Origin: an uncultured Prevotellaceae bacterium
GTDB lineage: Bacteria > Bacteroidota > Bacteroidia > Bacteroidales > Bacteroidaceae
Assembly: GCA_900315075.1 (NCBI GenBank)
Contig: OMXV01000002.1
Span: 1-64,000 of the forward strand
Direction of reading: 5' to 3'
DNA length: 64,000 nucleotides
The notes beneath the pieces were generated by a model. The model worked only from the letters and a program-made list of their open reading frames with translations, ran no database searches and was not told where the DNA came from. A program made the translations under genes and the position numbers. Position 1 is the stretch's first letter. The number at the start of each line of letters is the position of its first letter. Below are positions 42,132 through 50,600 of the stretch, one piece after another.

Positions 42132-42139
42132 TATATTTG
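42132..42139 (+). promoter_or_regulatory. Promoter -7 element of the kinase gene
   Basis: TATATTTG, about 90 bases before the kinase start; no clear -33 element. Confidence 0.45.
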
Positions 42140-42230
42140 CAGTCTGTGTCGCGTCTGTTGATGCACTACCTACAAGAATGATAGTTACAGATAATTTTTA
42201 TTTCCTACTTACCTTTCAAAAACCAAATAT

Positions 42231-43775
42231 ATGTCAGCCTTAAACAATGGAGCCACTCTAAATAATGGCAAATATATCATCGACAAGATGTTGGGACAAG
42301 GTGCTTTTGGTATCACATATTTAGCCGATACGCATACGTCTCTTAGCGGAGAATTGGGCAAAATGGACGTCGATGTCAAAGTGACAGTCAAAGAGTTTTT
42401 TATGTCCCAGATGAATAGCCGGTCAACTGACGGTACTTCTGTGGAGCACACCGACGGCACCTTGGTGAAGGATTATAAACGTAAATTCATACGTGAGGCA
42501 GAGAATCTCTCACGCCTGCAACACGATAATATCGTGAAGGTGCTCGAGGTGTTCGAGGAAAACAATACAGCCTACTATGTGATGGAGTATCTTGATGGTG
42601 GAACCATAGACGATCTGATACGAGCGAATGGCAAACTTTCTGCTACACAGACTGTGGACATTATACGGCAGGTGTGCGCTGCCTTGCAATATATGCATGG
42701 AAATCGGATGCTGCATCTTGACCTCAAGCCCAAGAATATCATGCTCACATCCAAAGGTCAGGTGAAGCTTATCGATTTCGGCCTCTCCAAGCAATACAAC
42801 GAGAATGGTGAGCCTGAGGAAAGCACTTCTATCGGATTGGGTACACCTGGCTATGCTCCTATCGAACAAGCTACTTACCGACAGGATGGTTCGCTGCCTG
42901 TCACGCTCGATATCTATGCTTTAGGGGCCACTATGTATAAAATGCTTACCGGCACAGTACCACCCGACTCATCGGTGGTTCTCAATTATGGACTTCCCTT
43001 GCAGCCACTTCGGCAGGCAAGAATACCCCAGCAACTGATGACTGTGGTCAGTAAGGCCATGGCGCCCACTATGCGCAACCGCTATCAGACGGTGGCAGAA
43101 ATAGACACGCTCTTGGCAGGCATGACAGCAGAAGAACTCACCATGGTCGAGATACCGGAAGAGGAAACGGCATTGGCGAATGAAGATGGAGAGACAATGG
43201 CTGATGACACACAACGAATGTCTGAAAACAATCCTCCACAGCCTCCAGTCATTGAAATTTATCCTCCTGCCCCCCACAAACCCTCCAATTTGTGGAAGAT
43301 AGTGGCTATTGTATCTGGTGTAGTAGCATTAGGACTAATAGCTTTGCTGGTCTTTGGACTAACATCCAAAGATGATGCTCCACCTGCAGCTCCCACTGAG
43401 TACGTAGATGATGAATATGGGTCTGCAAATGAAGAAGTATTGGATGCTGATGATGAAGATGAATATGCCAAGGAGGTTGATTCTGAACCTGAAGAAGAAA
43501 TAACTATATCAGAAGAGGGTGATGATCCTGGTTATATATTAGACTCTTACTATATTACAGAGGATGACCTTAATGGCATGTCTAAAAGTGATTTGGAAAT
43601 TTTACGCAATTCTATCTATGCATGGCATGGTTATCGTTTTACGCGTGATGACCTGGCAAATTATTTCAAACAATTCTCATGGTACGACCCTGTGACGAGT
43701 GATGCCCAAGCCGTTTGGAACTCATTCAATTCTATAGAACAATATAATGTGATTTTTATCAAAGATCATGAGTAA
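42231..43775 (+). CDS. Serine/threonine protein kinase with extracytoplasmic YARHG domain
   Basis: A 514-residue Hanks-type kinase. The catalytic domain (about residues 15-300) has the Gly-rich loop GQGAFGITY, the ATP lysine in VTVKEFF, the catalytic loop HLDLKPKNIML and the metal-binding IDFGLSKQ. One membrane segment lies near residues 358-380 (IVAIVSGVVALGLIALLVFG). Outside is an acidic linker and a C-terminal YARHG domain (LRNSIYAWHGYRFTRDDL, FSWYDPVT), a motif found in extracellular parts of bacterial envelope proteins. It probably senses an envelope cue. The M15 peptidase gene follows after 19 bases. Confidence 0.92.
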   Translation: MSALNNGATLNNGKYIIDKMLGQGAFGITYLADTHTSLSGELGKMDVDVKVTVKEFFMSQMNSRSTDGTSVEHTDGTLVKDYKRKFIREAENLSRLQHDNIVKVLEVFEENNTAYYVMEYLDGGTIDDLIRANGKLSATQTVDIIRQVCAALQYMHGNRMLHLDLKPKNIMLTSKGQVKLIDFGLSKQYNENGEPEESTSIGLGTPGYAPIEQATYRQDGSLPVTLDIYALGATMYKMLTGTVPPDSSVVLNYGLPLQPLRQARIPQQLMTVVSKAMAPTMRNRYQTVAEIDTLLAGMTAEELTMVEIPEEETALANEDGETMADDTQRMSENNPPQPPVIEIYPPAPHKPSNLWKIVAIVSGVVALGLIALLVFGLTSKDDAPPAAPTEYVDDEYGSANEEVLDADDEDEYAKEVDSEPEEEITISEEGDDPGYILDSYYITEDDLNGMSKSDLEILRNSIYAWHGYRFTRDDLANYFKQFSWYDPVTSDAQAVWNSFNSIEQYNVIFIKDHE

Positions 43776-43794
43776 TTCTTAATTCAAATCTATT

Positions 43795-44658
43795 ATGCGA
43801 ATTTCTATTCTTTTTATAGGCATGATATTGACAGCCTCCAGTATTGTTGGGTGTGGGGGAAATGCCAGTGCATCTCAAAATAACGAGAAAGTACAGGATG
43901 AGAATCCGGCTATTAATGAAGTCAAAACCACAGATGGTGATAAATCTGCTGCAAGTTCTTCAACCATCTCGTCGGATACAATCCCTGAGAATGTGCGGAA
44001 AATTATGAAGGTATATCCCGACTTCAACATCTCCTATAGCGACAATCATTTGGTTTTCACCGACGGCACCACAATCGTCTATGACGATGGTCGGGAGAAG
44101 TCGTTTGTCGAGAAACTTGACGACTGCGACGTTGAGGATATGTTCTCGATGACCTACGACCGCGATGCTACCATACCGGCCTATCTGAACGACTGTGGGC
44201 GAGGACGCAGCGAACAACTCTACAAAAAGATGTATGGTAACAATGAGGCGGAGGTCAAGAATAATCTTGTCGATGTGGAGTGGTTCGGACAGAAAATTCC
44301 TTTTACCAAGGTCAATGGTGCCAATTTGCAATTGGCGAAAGTGGCTGCCGACCTCAAAACTATGCCTGAGATGAAAAAATACCTAACCAAAGCCTCTTCG
44401 TTTTACTGGAGAAAAGTTCGTGGGGCCAATCGGCAAAGTGCGCATAGCTATGGTATCGCCATCGACATCAACACCACTTATTCCAATTATTGGCTTTGGT
44501 CGAATCCCAAGTGTAGTGAAACCGACAAATTGAAATACGAAAACCAAATTCCCCTCGAAATCGTCAAAGTATTTGAAAAACACGGCTTCGTATGGGGCGG
44601 ACGATGGTACCACTACGACACCATGCACTTTGAATACCGACCGGAATTGCTTTTGTAG
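43795..44658 (+). CDS. M15-family peptidase lipoprotein
   Basis: A 287-residue lipoprotein (lipobox IVGC near residue 20) with a C-terminal zinc peptidase domain of the D-alanyl-D-alanine carboxypeptidase/endolysin type: the zinc ligands lie in QSAHSYGIAIDIN (His, Asp) and in the final YDTMHFEYRPE (His), with the catalytic Glu or Asp nearby. It should cut peptidoglycan peptides in the periplasm. The short gap after the kinase gene suggests co-expression and a shared role in wall sensing or remodelling. Confidence 0.88.
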   Translation: MRISILFIGMILTASSIVGCGGNASASQNNEKVQDENPAINEVKTTDGDKSAASSSTISSDTIPENVRKIMKVYPDFNISYSDNHLVFTDGTTIVYDDGREKSFVEKLDDCDVEDMFSMTYDRDATIPAYLNDCGRGRSEQLYKKMYGNNEAEVKNNLVDVEWFGQKIPFTKVNGANLQLAKVAADLKTMPEMKKYLTKASSFYWRKVRGANRQSAHSYGIAIDINTTYSNYWLWSNPKCSETDKLKYENQIPLEIVKVFEKHGFVWGGRWYHYDTMHFEYRPELLL

Positions 44659-44684
44659 TTTATGAGTAGACACACAAAACCTCT

Positions 44685-44713
44685 GAAAATCTGAAGTGCT
44701 ACTTCAGATTTTC
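44685..44713 (+). terminator. Terminator after the kinase-peptidase pair
   Basis: GAAAATCTGAAGT (44685-44697) pairs with ACTTCAGATTTTC (44701-44713); an outer ACACACAA/TTGTGTGT stem can extend it. T-rich sequence follows. Confidence 0.75.
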
Positions 44714-44747
44714 TGCTTCTTTTCTTGTGTGTTTAAACATTATTTTT

Positions 44748-44755
44748 TATATTTG
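44748..44755 (+). promoter_or_regulatory. Orphan promoter element before the ATPase remnant
   Basis: TATATTTG lies directly before the first recognisable codons of the remnant; the gene start that it once served is gone. Confidence 0.4.
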
Positions 44756-44775
44756 CGCTTTCACTCGTTTCCTGC

Positions 44776-45041
44776 AAGTTGCAGCCTTAACAAATGCGGA
44801 GATAATGAACTATACTAACATTGCTCAGGAATGTGGAATATCTGCGAAGACAGTGAAGGAGTATTTCTCCATACTCGAAGATACCATGTTGGGTTTTTAC
44901 TTGCCGGCTTTTGGTAAGGAATTCCCCAATGCTAAACGATACCTGTTGTCTATGGAAGAGCGTCCAAGAATGATGAATGGTATAGAAATCTGGCCCGTCT
45001 GTCAGTTCCTCTCACGACTATGGGCCGGGAAAATTGTCTGA
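44776..45041 (+). pseudogene. AAA/DUF4143 ATPase remnant
   Basis: The frame reads RFLQVAALTNAEIMNYTNI and SAKTVKEYFSILEDTMLGF, the middle of an AAA/DUF4143 ATPase, then jumps to MEERPRMMNGIEIWPVCQFL and a final SRLWAGKIV, the C-terminus of the same family. The P-loop half and the nuclease-like centre of DUF4143 are missing. Two deletions in one gene are therefore needed, one of them joining the promoter region to the gene middle. Confidence 0.65.
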
Positions 45042-45068
45042 AAATCAGAAACTTTATTGATTATAGCT

Positions 45069-47585
45069 ATGACACGACGTTTATTAATTCTCATTTTGCT
45101 CGCTTCCTGCGGCTTAGTAGCAATGGCGCAGCAGTTTACACTCACTAGCAAAGGATACTTCCGAAATGGGGGAGTGGATGTAATGGCATTCGACGATATC
45201 TATCCCGAAGGACATCAGGGAGGCGTGAGTCTCATTATGTATGGCAACCGTATTGCCACCAATGGCGACTTGCGACTAGAACCGACTCCCGGACAGTGGC
45301 AGCCTGTGCCCAAACAACTGGGGCGAAACATAGATGGACAGACAATCACTGCCAATCTTTGTTTCCCAGACTCGTCACGTCACATGACGGGCTTTAATCC
45401 CACTATCTATCCCGACCTGCGGATGAACTATAAGGTGCGGGTAGAACCTAAAGGTGATGGTATCCTTGTCACTGTCGATTTGGAAGAGCCCCTGCCAAGT
45501 CGCTTCGTGGGAAAGGTAGGGTTCAATCTCGAACTCTTCCCCGGTCTGCTCTTCGGCAAGCCCTGGCTGATGGATGACCAGACCGGTATCTTTCCCCAGC
45601 AACCTAACAGTCCGTTGCTACAACGTGAGCCCAACCATTTGTTAACAAGTGATTACCGCCCTGCAGGACGACCTTTGGCCGACTTAGACCGATTGATCGG
45701 AAAGGGCTATTCACCAATGGCAGCCGACGACATCGTAAGCCTTCCCTATTGTAAGGGACATGCTTTCACGGTGTCCCCCGACGACGAGATGTTGCGTTTT
45801 ACCGTGGAATCACAGACTGGAGTAATGAACCTCTTTGATGGTCGAATGAACCACAACAACGGTTGGTTTGTGCTCCGCGAGGATATTCCTGCCAATGTTG
45901 ACAAAGGAGCCATACGATGGCTCATCAAACCATCTTTGGTGCGTAACTGGGTGCGCGAGCCTGTTGTTCAGGTGTCACAGGTGGGTTACCATCCCACGCA
46001 ACAGAAAAAGGCGGTGATTGAATTGGATGCCAACGATACTGCTACTCATGCTGCAAAACTGATGAAAATCACACCTCAAGGGCGACAAAGTGTGGCAGAT
46101 TTACAGACCACTCCATGGGGTGACTTCCTTCGCTACCATTATTTGCAGGCTGATTTCAGTGAGGTGAAAGAGCCAGGATTGTACCAGATTTGTTATGGCA
46201 AGGCAGAGTCGGCTGTGTTCCGCATCGACGGTGATGTTTATCAGCGTGGCGTGTGGCAGCCAGTTGTGGAATACTTCCTGCCCGTGCAAATGTGCCACAT
46301 GAGAGTCAATGAGAAATATCGTGTGTGGCATGATGCCTGCCATTTGGATGATGCCCGTATGGCACCCAATGGCAACCATATCGATGGCTATGTTCAACAA
46401 CCTGGAATATCACCATACCAGCCTTTTGAAAATGTACCCAACGTGAATATTGGCGGTTGGCATGATGCTGGTGACTTCGACCTCAGAGTGGAGTCGCAAG
46501 CAGGTGAGTCGTACATCCTATCTTTGGCATATGAGGCATTCCATCCCGATATTGATGTAACTACCATCGACCAACAACACCATGTCGCAGAGATTCACCA
46601 GCCAGATGGCCACAATGATATGCTTCAGCAGATAGAAAACGGTGCACTGAGTGTGGTGGTTTCTTACAAGGCTTTAGGACGCCTATACCGCGGTATTATC
46701 TGTCCCACGGTACGACAGTATGTGTTGTTGGGCGACGCGGCTGCTATGACTGATGGAAAGTCTGGCAATGACGACGACCGTTGGATATTCACCGAGGACA
46801 ACCCATATCGGGAGATGAGCACGGCTGCCGAATTGGCGGGTATCGCTCGTACGATGAAGGGATTCAATGACACACTCTCTGTGGAGTGTCTCAATATCGC
46901 CCGTGATATTTTCGCCCGTGTAGATGGAGAGCGGATTAAAGGTGCCAAGATACAGACTGCCGTGGAACTCTATCTCACTACCCAGCAGGCTGAGTATCTT
47001 GACTATCTTATCCAGCAGACAGATTTTATCACTGCTGCCCTTCCAATGGTTGGGTGGCATATTGCACGTTTGGACAAGACACTGCGGGCATCGTCCAATA
47101 AAAAGGCAAGAAAACTGGCATTAGCGGTGGAGAAAGCCATGCCTGCTTACGCCGAGCAGATTGACAAGCAGACTAAAGAGACACCATATGGCGTACCCTA
47201 CAGACCGCAAATATGGGGCGCAGGATGGGACATTCAGAGCTTTGCCTTCAGGCATTACTTCCTGGCAAAGGCATATCCGAAAGTGTTCTCCATGGCACCT
47301 GTTTGGAATGCGCTCAACTTCGTGTTAGGATGTCATCCAGGCAGCAACACTGCTTCATTCGCATCGGGCGTGGGAGCCAACTCAGCTACCGTGGCATACG
47401 GTCTCAACCGTGCCGACTGGAGTTATATCCCAGGTGGGGTGGTCTCTGGCACGGCACTCATCCGCCCTGACTTCCCCGAACTGCTCCGCTTCCCCTTCCT
47501 ATGGCAACAGACCGAATATTGCCTCGGGGGCGCATCATCCCACTATATGTTCCTTGCACTGGCAGCTGCAAATGAGTGGAAGTAA
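45069..47585 (+). CDS. Glycoside hydrolase family 9 enzyme
   Basis: An 838-residue exported enzyme with signal peptide ending VAMAQ. The first 300 residues form a beta-rich part that I cannot assign. An Ig-like CelD N-terminal domain follows (PVVQVSQVGYHPTQQKKAVI), then the alpha/alpha catalytic barrel with the catalytic Asp pair in GGWHDAGDFDLR, the FVLGCHPGSNTASFASGVG substrate loop and a C-terminal EYCLGGASSHY segment with the probable general acid. The family includes endoglucanases and exo-acting enzymes on beta-glucans. ATG at 45069 is chosen over an upstream TTG. The helicase gene follows in the same direction after 62 bases. Confidence 0.87.
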   Translation: MTRRLLILILLASCGLVAMAQQFTLTSKGYFRNGGVDVMAFDDIYPEGHQGGVSLIMYGNRIATNGDLRLEPTPGQWQPVPKQLGRNIDGQTITANLCFPDSSRHMTGFNPTIYPDLRMNYKVRVEPKGDGILVTVDLEEPLPSRFVGKVGFNLELFPGLLFGKPWLMDDQTGIFPQQPNSPLLQREPNHLLTSDYRPAGRPLADLDRLIGKGYSPMAADDIVSLPYCKGHAFTVSPDDEMLRFTVESQTGVMNLFDGRMNHNNGWFVLREDIPANVDKGAIRWLIKPSLVRNWVREPVVQVSQVGYHPTQQKKAVIELDANDTATHAAKLMKITPQGRQSVADLQTTPWGDFLRYHYLQADFSEVKEPGLYQICYGKAESAVFRIDGDVYQRGVWQPVVEYFLPVQMCHMRVNEKYRVWHDACHLDDARMAPNGNHIDGYVQQPGISPYQPFENVPNVNIGGWHDAGDFDLRVESQAGESYILSLAYEAFHPDIDVTTIDQQHHVAEIHQPDGHNDMLQQIENGALSVVVSYKALGRLYRGIICPTVRQYVLLGDAAAMTDGKSGNDDDRWIFTEDNPYREMSTAAELAGIARTMKGFNDTLSVECLNIARDIFARVDGERIKGAKIQTAVELYLTTQQAEYLDYLIQQTDFITAALPMVGWHIARLDKTLRASSNKKARKLALAVEKAMPAYAEQIDKQTKETPYGVPYRPQIWGAGWDIQSFAFRHYFLAKAYPKVFSMAPVWNALNFVLGCHPGSNTASFASGVGANSATVAYGLNRADWSYIPGGVVSGTALIRPDFPELLRFPFLWQQTEYCLGGASSHYMFLALAAANEWK

Positions 47586-47647
47586 AACTGAAAATGACAG
47601 ATTTAACTATATTGTTTTAAGCAGATTCTTCTTATGAAAAGGATTTT

Positions 47648-50600
47648 ATGTACCATGGCCTTTATGACCAGATAGTGAGTAACCTTTCTATGGACAATCA
47701 TTTTCAATGCGTTCGATGGGCTATCGTGGATGTAGAGGTGGGGATGCAAGACCACAAAATCCACGATATTGGTGCATTGCGCTGTGATGGTGCAGTGTAT
47801 CACCAGGCATCGAAGACAGACTTGTTTGTTTTTCTGCAAGATGTGGATTTTGTATGTGGACATAATATCATCCACCATGATGCCAAATATTTGTTTGGTG
47901 ACGAAACACATCCTTGGGTTTTGGTCGATACGCTCTACATGTCGCCATTGTTATTTCCAGAGCGCCCTTATCACAGGCTTGTGAAAGACGACAAACTGGT
48001 AAGTGACCAGATGAACAACCCCGTGAACGATTGTGAGAAAGCACAAGAATTGCTCTTTGATGAAATCGAGCACTGGAAGTCATTGACACAGGCCAAACGT
48101 GACATTTTTCGCTTGTTGTTAGATGGCAAACAGGAATTTGGGGGATTTTTCCAACTTGTGGGTGATGAAACGACAGATGAATGTCTGTCGGAGTTAATCA
48201 TGAGTGAATATCGGGGACGTATCTGTGGCCATGCCGACATGGCGATGCTTATCGACCAATATCCATGTGAATTGGCATACGCTTTGGCACTTATTGATAC
48301 CACCGACCACCGTTCAATAACACCGGGATGGGTGCTGTTCCATTTCCCTGAAGTGGAATACGTAGTAAGACTCCTTCGTCATTCGCATTGTGAGGAAGGG
48401 TGTGAGTATTGCAATGAACAGTTGAATCTATTCCCTAACCTGAAAACATTTTTCGGATATGACCAGTTCCGGACATATGAGGGTGAACCGCTTCAGCAAC
48501 GTGCAGCTGAGGCTGCAATAGAGGGAAAGTCGCTACTTGCCATCTTTCCCACAGGTGGTGGAAAATCGCTCACCTTCCAATTGCCAGCACTTATGGAGGG
48601 GCGCTCTGTGCATGGACTTACCGTGGTAATTTCACCACTGCTTTCATTGATGAAAGACCAAGTGGACAATCTAGCTGAACACGGTATCACTGATGCTGTT
48701 ACCATCAATGGACTATTAGACCCCATCTCCAGGTCGCTGGCCATACAACGGGTGATGGATGGAGATGCCTCGCTGCTTTATATTGCACCCGAAATGTTGC
48801 GGTCGAAAACCATCGAAAAAATCCTGTTATCTCGCCATGTGGTGAGATTCGTTATCGACGAGGCACATTGTTTCTCTGCATGGGGACAGGATTTTAGGGT
48901 GGATTATCTCTACATTGGTAAATTTATCCGAGAGTATCAAAAGAAAAAGCAGCATCGAGGCTGCTTGCATCCTATACCAGTCTCATGCTTCACCGCTACG
49001 GCGAAACAGAAAGTCATACAGGACATTCGAGATTATTTTAAGCAGACACTTGATTTGGGATTAGAACTCTATGTGACGACCGCATCGAGGACCAACTTGC
49101 GTTATTCTGTCATACATGCTGATACCGATGAAGAAAAATACACAAAACTAAGGGCTTTGGTGGCAGAAGATGATTGCCCTGCCATTGTCTATGTTTCGAG
49201 AACCAAACGTTGTAAGACGCTTGCAGCAAAGCTCACGCGCGATGGATATCGGGCGCTTCCTTTCCATGGCAAGATGGAATCGGATGTGAAGATTGCCTAT
49301 CAAGATGCGTTTATGAATGGAAAGGTGAATATCATGGTGGCGACATCTGCATTTGGTATGGGAGTGGACAAGAAAGATGTAGGGCTTGTGATACACTACG
49401 ATATTTCTGATTCTTTGGAAAATTATGTGCAAGAGGCTGGACGTGCAGGGCGAGACCCACATGTCAATGCTAAATGCTATGTTCTTTATAGCGACAGTGA
49501 CCTTGACAAGCATTTTATTTTGTTGAATCAGACCAAGTTGAGTATTAGTGAGATACAACAGGTGTGGCGGGCGGTGAAAAATCTTACCAAACAGCGGATG
49601 AGAGTGTGTTGCTCGCCGTTGGAAATAGCCCGTCAGGCGGGATGGGACGATTCTGTGGGCGATATCGAGACACGTGTGAAGACTGCCATTTCGGCTTTGG
49701 AACAAGCAGGATACTTGGAGAGAGGAAACAATGTGCCCCATGTTTATGCTACTGGTATCACGGTGAGAAATGTGGATGAGGCGAGAAAGAGAATTACGGA
49801 GTCGATGCTTTTCGAAAGCAATGAAATAGAGAGTGCCGTCAGAATCATTAAATCGCTTATCTCACAGAAGCATATTGCTAAGGCTCAGGACGCTGAGGCA
49901 GAATCGAGGGTGGACTATTTGGCTGATATACTTTCTATGACCAAGAGTGAGGTGGTCTCGGCCGTGGAACGTATGCGCCAGGAAGGCATTTTGGCCGACA
50001 CCAAGGATTTGTCGGCTTATCTGCAAGATGCCGGTGATTCAGAGGTAAAGTCGCAGAAATTACTGAAACATTATGCGGAAATCGAACGATATATCCTCAG
50101 TCATATTCCCGATGAGACATGGCATATTTCATCCAAGCAGCTCAACGAAAATGCTGTAAGAGATGGCATCCTTGCCTCAAATGAAAAAGACATACGCACG
50201 TTGCTATTCTTTCTCTCCGTGAAAGGTTACACACGAAAGAAAGAGGATGCAGCGCATAATATGGCGATAAAAAGGAATGCAGATAAGCAAACCACGTTAC
50301 AACGTTTCGAAAGACGGTTGGAGATATGCAGGATGACCGTGGAATGGTTGTACAAAATCGTTAAAGAGACGGGTGGCGAAACTACACAAAACAAAGCTGT
50401 TCAGTTCTCTGTCGTACAGTTGTTGAACGATATCAAGTCAAGTCATCTGTCGTTATTTGGCAATTGGGACAATCTTCAAATTGAAGAGGTGGAAGAAGCT
50501 CTGCTTTATCTCACGAAAATTGGTGCATTGAAACTCGAGGGCGGTTTCCTCGTGCTTTACAATGCGATGGACATCAAACGAAAAAAAGAGACTAAGATAA

